Assembly (NCBI RefSeq): GCF_900105725.1
Contig: NZ_FNLM01000034.1
Span: 1,116,001-1,180,000 of the forward strand
Direction: 5' to 3'
DNA from: Gordonia westfalica
Lineage (GTDB): Bacteria; Actinomycetota; Actinomycetes; Mycobacteriales; Mycobacteriaceae
Length of the DNA: 64,000 nucleotides
Under the pieces are notes generated by a model that was not told where the DNA came from, did not search any database, and was given only the letters and a program-made list of their open reading frames with translations. Both the position numbers and the translations under genes were made by a program. Positions 22,247 through 31,246 of the stretch are shown here, one piece after another. How positions within the stretch are numbered: the stretch's first letter is position 1; the number at the start of each line of letters is the position of its first letter.

Positions 22247-22903
22247 TCAGTGCCAGTGCGCGGCGTCGTTGACGAGCCGGACCACCGAACCGCCGTCGGG
22301 GAAGAATTCGGCGATCGACACCGACGCCAGGTCGAGGTGGAGCCGGAACAACAGCTCCGGTCCGACGCCCAGCGCTTCGCGGAGCATCAGCTTGATCGGG
22401 GTGACGTGCGAGACGAGCACGATCGTCTGCCCCGGATAGCGCTGCAGCAGATCATCTTTCGTCTCCGCCACCCGCTCGGCGACCTGCGCGAAACTCTCTC
22501 CGCCCGGCGCCGGCACGGTGATGTCCGACAGCCACTCGCGATGGATCTCCGGGTGCCGTTCGGAAGCTTCGACGAAGGTCAGGCCCTCCCACTCGCCGAA
22601 GTCGTTCTCGATGAGTCCGGGATGTTCGACGACGTCGACCCCGGTCACCGCGGCGACCTCGTCCGCGGTCGCGCGAGCCCGGCTCAGCGGCGAGGTGACG
22701 ATCGCGGAGATCCCCTCCTCGCGCATGACCCGCTGGGCTGCCGCGCGTGCCTGGCGTCGGCCCTCCGCGGTCAGCTCGGGGTTGCCGCGCCCGGAGTAGC
22801 GACGATCCACCGACAGCGGGGTCTGGCCGTGACGCAACAGGATGAACCTGGTCGGCGAACTCCGCTGCCCCTGCCAGGACGGCGCCTTCCCACCAGCGCT
22901 CAA
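22247..22903 (-). CDS. Histidine phosphatase (CobC-like), missing the N-terminal RNase HI domain
   Basis: About 218 residues. The RHG phosphohistidine motif LLRHGQTPLSVDRRYSGRGNPELT, the SPLSRARATA segment, the NDFGEWEG acidic motif and SHVTPIK (second His) make a complete histidine-phosphatase domain. In M. tuberculosis Rv2228c the same domain is the C-terminal half of a bifunctional RNase H/acid phosphatase. Here no RNase H sequence exists before it, and the Zn-ribbon gene stops only four bases upstream. No ATG or GTG fits; the TTG complementary to 22901-22903 is the best start. The likely role is alpha-ribazole phosphate or related dephosphorylation. Confidence 0.82.
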   Translation of the reverse strand: MSAGGKAPSWQGQRSSPTRFILLRHGQTPLSVDRRYSGRGNPELTAEGRRQARAAAQRVMREEGISAIVTSPLSRARATADEVAAVTGVDVVEHPGLIENDFGEWEGLTFVEASERHPEIHREWLSDITVPAPGGESFAQVAERVAETKDDLLQRYPGQTIVLVSHVTPIKLMLREALGVGPELLFRLHLDLASVSIAEFFPDGGSVVRLVNDAAHWH

Positions 22904-22907
22904 GGCG

Positions 22908-23645
22908 TCAGATCCCCGATTCGGCGGTGCGCACGAGGATCGCGCCGCATTCCTCGCAGCGGATGACCTCGTCGGAAAGCGCCGCACTGATCGAGGCGAT
23001 GGTGCCCCGGTCGAGTTCCATCCGGCACGCACCACATCGACGTGCACGCAGGAGACCTGCACCGATCCGTCCGTTGGCGCGCTGCTTGTCGTAGACGGCC
23101 AGCAGGCCGGCGTCGATCTCCCCGGCGAGAGCGTCCCGCTTCTCATGGGCGCGCGTGAGGTCCGCCTCGATGGCCGCGAGCGACTCGTCCCGGCGTACCC
23201 GGGCGTCGGCGACCTTCTCCTCGAGGTGGGAGATCGTGGCGGCGGCGCGACCGCGCTCGCCTTCGACGGCCTCCTGCTGCTCCATGAGCGTCAGCAGTTC
23301 GTCCTCGAAGGCCGCGCGGCGGCGTCCGAGCCCGGCGAGTTCGTGCTGGAGTTCCGACAGCGCCTTGGGCGCCAGCCCACCGGCGGCGAGAAGCGCCGAA
23401 TCCTTGGCCTCGCGATTGGTCATCCCGGTCACCTCGGACTCGATGCGGCGGTACTCGCGGCCCAGGTCCTCGGCGGAGATCTCCGCACGCACCAGATCGT
23501 CACGGGCAGCATCGATCGCCTTCTCGTGTTCGGCGATCTCGGTGTTCTCGGGCAAGTTCTTGCGGCGATGCTCGAGTCGATTGATCTCGGCATCGGAGTC
23601 CGCGAGATCGAGCAGCAGTCGCTGCACACCGGCGTCGACTTTCAT
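22908..23645 (-). CDS. Zinc-ribbon coiled-coil protein (Rv2229c/CdsZ-like)
   Basis: 245 residues. Almost the whole N-terminal 190 residues are charged coiled coil. A C-terminal zinc ribbon follows, with CGAC and CEEC cysteine pairs (C4_CT398 family). The family is thought to bind nucleic acid or ribosomes; its role is not settled. It is the middle gene of a minus-strand run cobC-nif3-Znribbon-phosphatase. Confidence 0.92.
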   Translation of the reverse strand: MKVDAGVQRLLLDLADSDAEINRLEHRRKNLPENTEIAEHEKAIDAARDDLVRAEISAEDLGREYRRIESEVTGMTNREAKDSALLAAGGLAPKALSELQHELAGLGRRRAAFEDELLTLMEQQEAVEGERGRAAATISHLEEKVADARVRRDESLAAIEADLTRAHEKRDALAGEIDAGLLAVYDKQRANGRIGAGLLRARRCGACRMELDRGTIASISAALSDEVIRCEECGAILVRTAESGI

Positions 23646-23747
23646 TGCGGCCTCCTGTCTCTGCAGTTCTGAAGTTCCCCTACCGTACGCGGGTGGTCGC
23701 GGCGTCTCGGCGGGCGGATGGGCTTTGGTCAGGCGTTCCTCCGGGCG

Positions 23748-24887
23748 TCAGCCGAAGCTGTGCAGTCCGAACGGGTCGGTGGGGATGTCGAACACGGTCA
23801 CCGCCACGTCGAGTTCGTCGCGCAGCAGTTGCGCGACCTGGGCGCACCACGGGAACTCGGTCGCCCAGTGCCCGGCGTCGACGAGTGCGGGCCCACCGTC
23901 GCGCAGGCTCTCGTCGGCGGGATGATGCCGCAGGTCGCCGGTCACGTAGACGTCGACGCCCAGCCCGCGCACGCGGTCGAGGAGCGAGTCGCCCGCACCG
24001 CCGCACACCGCGACCGTGCGCACCAGCGCATCCGGATCACCGGCCGCCCGAATCCCCGACGGCGCACGCAGGGCCCGCGCGGCGACCGCGGTGAAGTCGC
24101 GCAGTGTCATCGGCTCGACGAGCGAACCGACCCGACCGAGGCCCAGACCACTGCCGAGGTCGGCGAGCTCGAAGACGTCGAACGCCGGTTCCTCGTACGG
24201 GTGGGCGTTGCGCAGCGCCGCGAGCACCGATCCGCGGATCGATCGTGCGGCGACCATCTCCACCCGCGCCTCGTCGACGTGCGTGCGGGTGCCGATCTCG
24301 CCGATCGTCGGCGTCGCGTCTTCCCGGGCCTCGAACTGCCCGGTGCCCACGACCGTCCACGAACAGTCGCGGTAGTCCCCGATCGCACCCGCGCCGGCGG
24401 CGAACATGGCCTCACTGACCTGTTCGACGTTGCCCTCGGGCACCATCACCACCCATTTGTCCAGTGGTGCAGCGGATTTGGGTTCGATGGGCGCGGTGTC
24501 GACCACCCCGAGGAGGTCGGCGAGGGCGTCGGACACACCCGGCCGCGCACTGTCGGCGTTGGTGTGGGCCGACAGCAGCGCGATGCCGTTGCGGATCAGT
24601 CGGTGCACGATGCGTCCCTTGGGGGTGTCGGCGGCCACCGACGTGACGCCCCGCATCAGCAACGGGTGATGGGCGATCACCATGTCGGCCCGTGCGGCGA
24701 CGGCGGCGTCGACCACGGCGTCCGTCACATCGACACACGCCAGCACACGACGCACCGGTTCGGAGCGGTCGCCGCACACCAGTCCGACGGCGTCCCAGGA
24801 CTCGGCGAGCGCCGGCGGATACGCGCGTTCGACGACGTCGACCACACCGCCGACCGTCACTCCCTCAGGCGTCGACACCGTTCCCAT
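23748..24887 (-). CDS. Nif3-like dinuclear metal-center protein
   Basis: 379 residues of the Nif3/YqfO family, hexameric proteins with a two-metal site. Metal-ligand segments are ADMVIAHHPLLMRG near the N terminus and DAGHWATEFP near the C terminus. The central inserted PII-like domain (about residues 130-235) is present, as in long-form members. Activity is uncertain, with GTP cyclohydrolase-like or iron-linked roles suggested. The start overlaps the cobC stop by 23 bases. Confidence 0.93.
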   Translation of the reverse strand: MGTVSTPEGVTVGGVVDVVERAYPPALAESWDAVGLVCGDRSEPVRRVLACVDVTDAVVDAAVAARADMVIAHHPLLMRGVTSVAADTPKGRIVHRLIRNGIALLSAHTNADSARPGVSDALADLLGVVDTAPIEPKSAAPLDKWVVMVPEGNVEQVSEAMFAAGAGAIGDYRDCSWTVVGTGQFEAREDATPTIGEIGTRTHVDEARVEMVAARSIRGSVLAALRNAHPYEEPAFDVFELADLGSGLGLGRVGSLVEPMTLRDFTAVAARALRAPSGIRAAGDPDALVRTVAVCGGAGDSLLDRVRGLGVDVYVTGDLRHHPADESLRDGGPALVDAGHWATEFPWCAQVAQLLRDELDVAVTVFDIPTDPFGLHSFG

Positions 24888-25959
24888 CCCTCATCTCCTC
24901 TCGTACCCGCTCGATCGCCGCGGTGAGCGCACGGACCTGCTCCGGCGGGCGGACGGCCAGACGCAGGTGGTCGTCGCCGAGTCCGACGAAGTTGGCGCAA
25001 CTGCGCACCGCGAACCCGTGGTCGACGAGACGCCGCTTGACCTCCGTCGCCCGCGGCACCTCGACCAGCACGAACGGCGCGGTCGGTGCCGCCACGACGA
25101 CGAGCCCGACCCGGGTCAGTTCGTCGACCATCTCGGCGCGTTCGGCCGCGACCCGGTTCGCCTGCTCTGCGCAGTAGCGGTGTCCCTCGTCGCCGAGGCA
25201 CGCGGTCAACGCGGCCAGTGCCGGTGTGGACAGCGCCCACGGCCGACGCCCCGCACGCAGGCGAGCGAGGATCGCGGGTGCGGCGAGCAGATAGCCGGCC
25301 CGCAGCCCGGCGAGACCGAATGTCTTTGTCACGCTGCGGATCACGATGAGGTCGGGCCAGTCGACCGAGGCCAGCGACTGCGGTTCGAGAACTCCGTCGG
25401 CGCCGAGCGTGAGATCGGCGAAGGCCTCGTCGACGACGATGATGCGCCCCGGACGCCGCAGTGCCCCGATCGCCTCCCGCGGGTGCAGCACCGACGTCGG
25501 ATTGGTGGGGTTGCCCAGGATCACCAGGTCGGCATTGTCCGGCACCCCGGCCGCCGAGAGCCGCCACGGCTCGTCGAGTGTCACCTGCGTGATCGGTACC
25601 CCGGCGGCCCGCAACGCGATCTCCGGTTCGGTGAACGACGGCTGCATGAGCGCCGCGTGTCGCACGCCGAGGCGCGGCAGCATCTCGAACCCGTCGGCCG
25701 CACCGGACAGCAGCAGCACCTCGTCGGGCGAGCGCCCGTGGGTGGCCGCGATGGCGTCGACCGCGCGCCGCTCGTCGTCGAGGCCGGGATACCGGGCCAG
25801 GTCGGCGAGGCCGCGCGTGATGGCTTCGAGAACGAAAGGCGGTGGGGTGCCACGCACATTGACGGCGAAGTCCACCAGCCCGGGCGCCGCATCCTGATCG
25901 CCGTGCCGGTCCGGATCGGACAGGTCGGCGGTGGGCACCACGCCATACCCAGCTGTCAT
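24865..25959 (-). CDS. cobC: PLP-dependent aminotransferase-fold protein CobC (threonine-phosphate decarboxylase-like)
   Basis: 364 residues from the ATG complementary to 25957-25959. A fold-type I PLP enzyme with GNPTNPTSVL, VVDEAFADL and the PLP-lysine segment SVTKTFGLAGLRAGYL. In cobalamin synthesis CobC/CobD-type enzymes supply aminopropanol phosphate for the nucleotide loop. Annotated homologues are called Rv2231c-family CobC. cobD (CbiB) lies at 29302-30279, which supports a cobalamin role. The gene is divergent from the HAD gene. Confidence 0.88.
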   Translation of the reverse strand: MTAGYGVVPTADLSDPDRHGDQDAAPGLVDFAVNVRGTPPPFVLEAITRGLADLARYPGLDDERRAVDAIAATHGRSPDEVLLLSGAADGFEMLPRLGVRHAALMQPSFTEPEIALRAAGVPITQVTLDEPWRLSAAGVPDNADLVILGNPTNPTSVLHPREAIGALRRPGRIIVVDEAFADLTLGADGVLEPQSLASVDWPDLIVIRSVTKTFGLAGLRAGYLLAAPAILARLRAGRRPWALSTPALAALTACLGDEGHRYCAEQANRVAAERAEMVDELTRVGLVVVAAPTAPFVLVEVPRATEVKRRLVDHGFAVRSCANFVGLGDDHLRLAVRPPEQVRALTAAIERVREEMRDGNGVDA

Positions 25960-25974
25960 GTCTATTGACCTTAC

Positions 25975-26691
25975 GTGCACGATGGACGCGTGTTGACCCC
26001 GCCAGATCCGACCCCGCCAGATCCCCGCCATCCCGACACCGTGCTGCTCCTCGACCTCGACGGCACCATCACCGACAGCTTCGCCGGTATCGCCAACAGC
26101 TTCCGGCACGCCCTCGCCGCCGTCGGCGCGCCCGAGCCCGATCCCGAGGTCGTCGCGGGCATCGTCGGACCGCCGATGATCGACACCCTGAACGGTCTGG
26201 GGCTCGCACCCGAGGTCGCCGACGAGGCGATGCGCGCCTACCGGGAGCGCTACACCGAGATCGGCTGGCGGGAGAACGCCGTCTACGACGGGATGGCCGA
26301 GGTCGTGGCGGATCTCGCCTCGTCGGGCCGCACGATCGCGGTCGCGACGTCGAAGAACCAGACTACGGCCCGCAGGATCCTCGAGCACTTCGGCCTCGCC
26401 GACCATTTCCGGTACATCGCCGGCGCCAGCGACGACGGTTCGCGCCGCCACAAGTCCGACGTCATCGCCCATGCGGTCGCCGAACTGGGACTTCCCCTCG
26501 ACGCCGACACCGGTCACGTCACCGCCCCGGTGGTGATGATCGGCGACCGCAGCCACGATGTGCACGGCGCCGCGGCTTTCGGCATCTCAGCGATCCTCGT
26601 CAGATGGGGTTACTCTCTGCACGGGGAGGAACAGGACGCAGCCTGGGCGGTTGAGTCCACAGCCGAGTTGCGCGGCGTCTTGGGTATGTGA
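25975..26691 (+). CDS. HAD-family phosphatase (PtkA-like)
   Basis: 238 residues from GTG 25975; a GTG five codons later (25990) is as likely. HAD motifs are LLDLDGTITDSF (nucleophile Asp), ATSKNQTTARRI and VVMIGDRSHDVHGA. It resembles phosphoglycolate phosphatase/Gph-like enzymes. Its M. tuberculosis counterpart Rv2232 was described as the tyrosine kinase PtkA acting on PtpA. It lies just upstream of ptpA here too. Confidence 0.88.
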   Translation: MHDGRVLTPPDPTPPDPRHPDTVLLLDLDGTITDSFAGIANSFRHALAAVGAPEPDPEVVAGIVGPPMIDTLNGLGLAPEVADEAMRAYRERYTEIGWRENAVYDGMAEVVADLASSGRTIAVATSKNQTTARRILEHFGLADHFRYIAGASDDGSRRHKSDVIAHAVAELGLPLDADTGHVTAPVVMIGDRSHDVHGAAAFGISAILVRWGYSLHGEEQDAAWAVESTAELRGVLGM

Positions 26692-26744
26692 CCGACGCCC
26701 TCGACCATCGAGCGCGTCGGCACGTCGAGCTGAGGTAGACACCA

Positions 26745-27223
26745 GTGGCTGAAGAACTACACATCTGTTTCGTGTGCACCGGCAACATCTGCCGTTCGCC
26801 GATGGCGCAGAACATCTTCCGGACGGCGCTGGACGATGCCGGCCTGGGGGCAAGGTGCGCGTCACCAGTTGCGGGATCACCGGATTCCACGTCGGGGAAC
26901 CGGCAGACAACCGCGCCCGTACCGAATTGCTGGCCCACGGCTATTCCGACGCGCATGTGGCAGCGCTACTCGGACCCGAACACTTCGACGCCGATCTCTT
27001 CCTGGCGATGGACGGCGGCCACGTCCGGGAACTCGAGCGCAAGCGGCTCGGTGACCGGACGCGACTGCTGCGGTCGTTCGACCCGTCGGCTCCCGCCGAC
27101 GACCCCGCCCTGCTCGACCCGTACTACGGCGGCACCGAGGACTTCGTCGCCACCCGCGAACAGATCGAGAGTGCCGTCCCCGGACTCCTCGACTGGGTGC
27201 GCATACAGCTGGGCGTGGCCTGA
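26745..27223 (+). pseudogene. ptpA: Low-molecular-weight protein tyrosine phosphatase, frameshifted
   Basis: Starts at GTG 26745. The phosphatase loop VCTGNICRSP, with the nucleophile Cys and Arg, is intact in the first frame. The frame breaks at the G5 run 26846-26850. The remainder continues in the next frame with SCGITGFHVGEPADNRA and the general-acid segment LLDPYYGG to a stop at 27223. One extra G would restore a standard 159-residue enzyme. As sequenced, the product keeps the loop but not the catalytic Asp. The break looks like a homopolymer indel. Confidence 0.88.
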
Positions 27224-27250
27224 CGACCACGCCCGGCCCGTGACGCGGTC

Positions 27251-28255
27251 TCAGCCGACGGGCGCCACCAGGTTGTGCACGAAGCGGATCTTGTCGAGTA
27301 CCGGTGCCGGCAGCACGAACGGGTAGAGGTCCGGGTGACCCATCGACCGGTTGATCTGGTTCAGCGCCCACGTCAGCGGTAGCCATTCGCCGATGATGCG
27401 GTCGAAACCCACGTCACCCGGCGGCACGCTGTCCAGTGTCGTACCCGACGGCGCCATCGCGAACGCGGCGGCGGTGTCGAGGGTGTCGCGGATGTGCAGG
27501 TAGTGCGCGAAGGTCTCGGCGAAGTCCTCGGCCGGGTGCATCGTGGCGTAGGAGGAGACGTAGTTCTTCCGCCATCCTTCGGGGGCACCCTCGTTATAGT
27601 GACGATCCAGCGCCGCCTGGTAGTCGTCGTCGGGGTTGCCGAACAGCTCCTCGAAACCCTCCCGACGAGCGTCGGTGATCAGCACGAGTTGGTAGTAGTG
27701 ACCGATCTCATGCCGGAAGTGTCCGAGGACCGTGCGATACGGCTCGTCGAGTTCGACGCGCATCTGTTCGCGGTGGACGTCGTCGCCTTCGGCGAGGTCC
27801 AGCGTGATGACGCCGTTGGCGTGACCGGTGATGACATTCTGCTGAGCGCTGGAGAGCAGGTCGAAGGCGAGTCCTGTCTCCGGGTTGTCGTCGCGGTTCT
27901 CGATCGGCAGCCCGAGCTCGACGAGTTCGAGCACGAGACGCCGCTTGGCGGTCTCGGCCTGGCCGAACGCGACCAACGCATCGGGGTCGTCGTCGCCCGG
28001 ACGTGTGCGTGTCAATCGGCACGACCGGCACAGCTCCGGGTTGCCGGCCCACTTCACCAGCCAGTTGCATTGCGCGACCTTGGTGTTGGCGCACCGCTCG
28101 AGCAGGACGCCGTCGACCTCGGCACGACCCTTGTCGTCGAGGACGTGGATGGAGCGCGACTCGATCCAGAAGCCGAGTGCACTCTTGCAGTTCAGGCAGA
28201 GACTGTTTTCGAAGGAGAGACGCTGGCCGCAGTTCAAGCAGATGAAGTCTCGCAT
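27251..28255 (-). CDS. Putative zinc-binding metallopeptidase with zinc ribbon
   Basis: 334 residues from the ATG complementary to 28253-28255. An N-terminal zinc ribbon has Cys6, Cys9, Cys20 and Cys23, followed by another Cys-rich region. The peptidase motif HFRHEIGHYYQ (HExxH) lies in the middle, with a MHPAEDFAETFAHYLH segment likely giving the third ligand. It belongs to a poorly studied family common in actinobacteria, whose substrate is unknown. It converges on ptpA and is divergent from the SURF1 gene. Confidence 0.87.
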   Translation of the reverse strand: MRDFICLNCGQRLSFENSLCLNCKSALGFWIESRSIHVLDDKGRAEVDGVLLERCANTKVAQCNWLVKWAGNPELCRSCRLTRTRPGDDDPDALVAFGQAETAKRRLVLELVELGLPIENRDDNPETGLAFDLLSSAQQNVITGHANGVITLDLAEGDDVHREQMRVELDEPYRTVLGHFRHEIGHYYQLVLITDARREGFEELFGNPDDDYQAALDRHYNEGAPEGWRKNYVSSYATMHPAEDFAETFAHYLHIRDTLDTAAAFAMAPSGTTLDSVPPGDVGFDRIIGEWLPLTWALNQINRSMGHPDLYPFVLPAPVLDKIRFVHNLVAPVG

Positions 28256-28292
28256 TTCGATCACGCTACCCGTGCTCGGTAACCTGGGTGCT

Positions 28293-29324
28293 GTGCACGT
28301 ACTGCGAACAATCCTGCGTCCTGGGTGGATCGCCCTCGGCGTCGTGGTCGCGGCGTTCGCAGTGGCCTGTTTCACGCTCCTCGCGCCATGGCAGCTCGGG
28401 AAGAACTCCGACACCGAACACCGCAACGACCTGATCCGTGCCGCGACCTCGCTGGAGACCGTCCCGCTGGCCGAGATCGCCCCGACGTCGACGCTCGATC
28501 CGTCCACGGAGTGGCGCGAGGTCGAGGTGACGGGCCGCTATCTCGAGGACCGGCAGGCCCTGGTGCGGTTGCGCAACATCCAGGAACGCCCGGCCGTGGT
28601 GGTGCTCACCCCGTTCGCGGTGAACGGTTCGGATCGTGTGATCCTGATCAACCGCGGCTTCGTCCGCCCGGTGGAGGGCGGTGTCCCCGACGTCCCGTCA
28701 CCACCCGCCGGTGAGCAGACCATCGAGGGCCGGATCCGCGCCGCGGAGGGCGTCAGCGCCGACCGCGGCTTCCGCGCCGACAACGGCGTGCTGACGGTGC
28801 CGTCGATCAACCCCGGTGTGGTGGCGACGGCGACGTCGACGCCGATGGACGACTTCTACCTCCAGCTGTCCCCGGACCAGCCGGGTGCCCTGGGCGAGAT
28901 CCCGCTCCCCCAGCTCGACACCGGCCCGTACCTGTCGTACGGCCTGCAGTGGCTCGCGTTCGGGGTCATGGCACCCCTCGGTGTCCTGTACTTCCTGATC
29001 TCCGAGATCCGTACTCGCCGGCGCGCCTCCGCCGCAAAGGTCGCGGCCGCGGCGGAGGACTCCGCCGGGACCGGTGGCGCCGTCGTCGCCGAGTCCACGC
29101 CGGCCGCGGAGGCGAGTGCCTCTGCTTCCCGCGCCGAACGCCGCCGGCAGATGCGTGAGGAACTGCGCGCCGCAAGCGGCACCACGGTGGTCCACAATGT
29201 CGGACGCATCGGCCACGGGCCGGTCGCCGAGGACACCGTCGGCGACGTCCGCGACGCGACGCCGGATCCCCGGAGTCAGGACGGCGAGGTGCGGGACAAG
29301 CTCAGCCGGCGCTACGGCGGCTGA
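28293..29324 (+). CDS. SURF1-family cytochrome oxidase assembly protein
   Basis: 343 residues from GTG 28293. One membrane helix near residues 7-29 ends in the LAPWQLG signature. A periplasmic domain follows with the INRGFVRP motif, then a second helix (YGLQWLAFGVMAPLGVLYFL). A hydrophilic Ala/Glu/Arg-rich tail of about 100 residues is cytoplasmic. SURF1 proteins help insert heme a into cytochrome oxidase. The 3' end overlaps cobD (opposite strand) by 23 bases. Confidence 0.9.
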   Translation: MHVLRTILRPGWIALGVVVAAFAVACFTLLAPWQLGKNSDTEHRNDLIRAATSLETVPLAEIAPTSTLDPSTEWREVEVTGRYLEDRQALVRLRNIQERPAVVVLTPFAVNGSDRVILINRGFVRPVEGGVPDVPSPPAGEQTIEGRIRAAEGVSADRGFRADNGVLTVPSINPGVVATATSTPMDDFYLQLSPDQPGALGEIPLPQLDTGPYLSYGLQWLAFGVMAPLGVLYFLISEIRTRRRASAAKVAAAAEDSAGTGGAVVAESTPAAEASASASRAERRRQMREELRAASGTTVVHNVGRIGHGPVAEDTVGDVRDATPDPRSQDGEVRDKLSRRYGG

Positions 29325-30279
29325 CCGCGACCCGGATCAGACAACCCGCCACGCCTGCGGCCAGCGTCGCACGCTGAACCCTCCGCGAGAGCTCGACGGC
29401 GGCTCGTAGGTCGGCGGGCCGCGGCGCCGGCCCCCGGCCCAGCGTCGGCCGTTGTTCGACGCCGTGCGGGTACACGGTCCGGCCCCCGAGCTGTACCCCG
29501 AGGGCACCGGCGAACGCAGCTTCGACGACCCCCGCGTTGGGGCTCGGATGTGCGTGGCTGTCGCGACGCCAGGCCTCGGCGGCGCATCGGGGTGCTCCGG
29601 AGACACCGACGATCAACGCGCCCGCGAGTCGTGCGGGCAGGATGTTGACGACGTCGTCGAGTCGCGCGGCCGCCCAGCCGAAGTCGCGATAACGCTCGTT
29701 GCGGTACCCGACCATGGCGTCGAGGGTGTTGATCGCGCGGTAGCCGAGGATTCCGGGGACACCGGCGACCGCACCCCAGAACAGCGGTCCGACGGTCGCG
29801 TCAGAGGTGTTCTCGGCGATCGACTCCAGCGCCGCCCGACAGATCCCGGCCTCGTCGAGCGACCCGGGATCGCGACCGCAGAGGCTCGGGATCAGGGCTC
29901 GTGCGGCGTCGATGTCGTCGGATTCGAGCGCGTCGGCGACCGCGTCGCCCACCCGGCACAGCGTGGTCCCGCCGAGCGCGATCCACGTCGACGCCGCGGT
30001 CAGCGCCACCGTCGCCGGCGCCCGACGCCCCGCCGATACGACAAGTCCCGCTCCCACCACACCGCCGGCGGCCACCGCGACCAGACCGGCGCCCGCCGCG
30101 CGCGAGTCGCGGTACATGCGGCGTTCGAGTGCGGACGTCAGGCGGCCGAAACCGGCGACCGGATGCCCCCGGGACGGGTCACCCAGCGCCTCGTCGAGGA
30201 GGAAGCCCGCGACGAGTCCGGCCGCGGTCGACAGGGCCCGTCGGGTGGGCCGGTTTCGCTGTTCACGGGTCAGGGGCAC
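29302..30279 (-). CDS. cobD: Adenosylcobinamide-phosphate synthase (CbiB type)
   Basis: An integral-membrane enzyme that attaches aminopropanol (phosphate) to adenosylcobyric acid, 325 residues from the GTG complementary to 30277-30279. LDEALGDPSRGHPVAGFGRL, AENTSDATVGPLFWGAVAG and NTLDAMVGYRNERY are family signatures, and four to five hydrophobic segments are seen. It pairs functionally with cobC. No cobalamin riboswitch was found upstream. Confidence 0.94.
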   Translation of the reverse strand: MPLTREQRNRPTRRALSTAAGLVAGFLLDEALGDPSRGHPVAGFGRLTSALERRMYRDSRAAGAGLVAVAAGGVVGAGLVVSAGRRAPATVALTAASTWIALGGTTLCRVGDAVADALESDDIDAARALIPSLCGRDPGSLDEAGICRAALESIAENTSDATVGPLFWGAVAGVPGILGYRAINTLDAMVGYRNERYRDFGWAAARLDDVVNILPARLAGALIVGVSGAPRCAAEAWRRDSHAHPSPNAGVVEAAFAGALGVQLGGRTVYPHGVEQRPTLGRGPAPRPADLRAAVELSRRVQRATLAAGVAGCLIRVAVSRRSAG

Positions 30280-30320
30280 CGCGCGATGGTATCGACTCCC
30301 CTCGTGGAAGACTCGACCCC

Positions 30321-31148
30321 GTGGCCAGGTCATCCGCGGAACCGTCGCCCGGGCGGCACGTCATCGACACCGGCGTCGCCGAACTCGCGCGCGACACCAT
30401 CGCCGGCGGGTGGTTGCTGACCGTCAACGGGGCCCACAGTTCGCACATCGACCCCGACGACCCGACCGTGCTCGACTTCGAGTACCTGCGCCAGATGGCC
30501 GCCGTCATCGCCGAACGCCATCCCGCGTCGGATCGACTGCGGGTTCTCCACCTGGGCGGCGCCGCCTGCGCGCTCGCCCGCTACCTCGACCACCGGTACC
30601 CCGATGCGCGTCAGGTGGCCGTCGAGGTCGACGGCGAACTCGCCCGACTCGTGCGCGAGTGGTTCGACCTCCCCCGCGCCCCCAGGCTGCGGATCCGGGT
30701 CGGCGACGCGCGGGAGGTGGTGACATCGCTGCAGCCGGGCACGCGCGAGGTGATCGTGCGCGACGCCTTCGCCGGGGACCGCACGCCGGCCCATCTGACG
30801 ACCCGCGAGTTCACCGCCGCCGTCCGCGACGTACTCGTACCGGGCGGACTGTATCTCGCCAACTGCGGCGACAGTCGAGATCTGGCGGGAGCTCGCGCCG
30901 AAGCCGCGACCGTCGCGTCGGTCTTCGAGCACCTCCTGCTCATCGCCGACGCCGCGATGTTCAAGGGTCGTCGCACCGGCAACATCGTCATCGTCGGCAG
31001 CGACGCCCCGCTCGACGCGTCGGCGACCCTGGTCCGCACCCTGCTGAGCGATCCGCTACCCGCGCAGATCCTCTCGGGTGCCAAGGCCCGCGACTTCGCG
31101 CGCGGTCCGGGACTGGCGGACGCCGACGTCGTGCCGGACCGGTCGTGA
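30321..31148 (+). CDS. Spermidine synthase-like methyltransferase-fold protein
   Basis: 275 residues from GTG 30321. The nucleotide-binding loop LRVLHLGGAACALARYL, VAVEVDGELARLVREWF and IRVGDAREVV match spermidine-synthase/SAM-fold proteins. The acidic aminopropyl-acceptor site is less clear (IVRDAFAG). Many actinobacterial copies are annotated as spermidine synthase-like without proof. It is divergent from cobD with a 41-base gap. Confidence 0.82.
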   Translation: MARSSAEPSPGRHVIDTGVAELARDTIAGGWLLTVNGAHSSHIDPDDPTVLDFEYLRQMAAVIAERHPASDRLRVLHLGGAACALARYLDHRYPDARQVAVEVDGELARLVREWFDLPRAPRLRIRVGDAREVVTSLQPGTREVIVRDAFAGDRTPAHLTTREFTAAVRDVLVPGGLYLANCGDSRDLAGARAEAATVASVFEHLLLIADAAMFKGRRTGNIVIVGSDAPLDASATLVRTLLSDPLPAQILSGAKARDFARGPGLADADVVPDRS

Positions 31149-31246
31149 CCGTCGCCGCGCCGGTCGATGTACGAACGTGCTCGACACTCGTTAGGGTGGT
31201 TTCGACCGCCGGCTGAGGATCTGACGATCGAGGAACCGAGGATGAC

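Noticed and set aside
30280..30320. Cobalamin riboswitch upstream of cobD
   Set aside because: The divergent gap is only 41 bases, and no B12-box-like sequence is seen there or before cobC.
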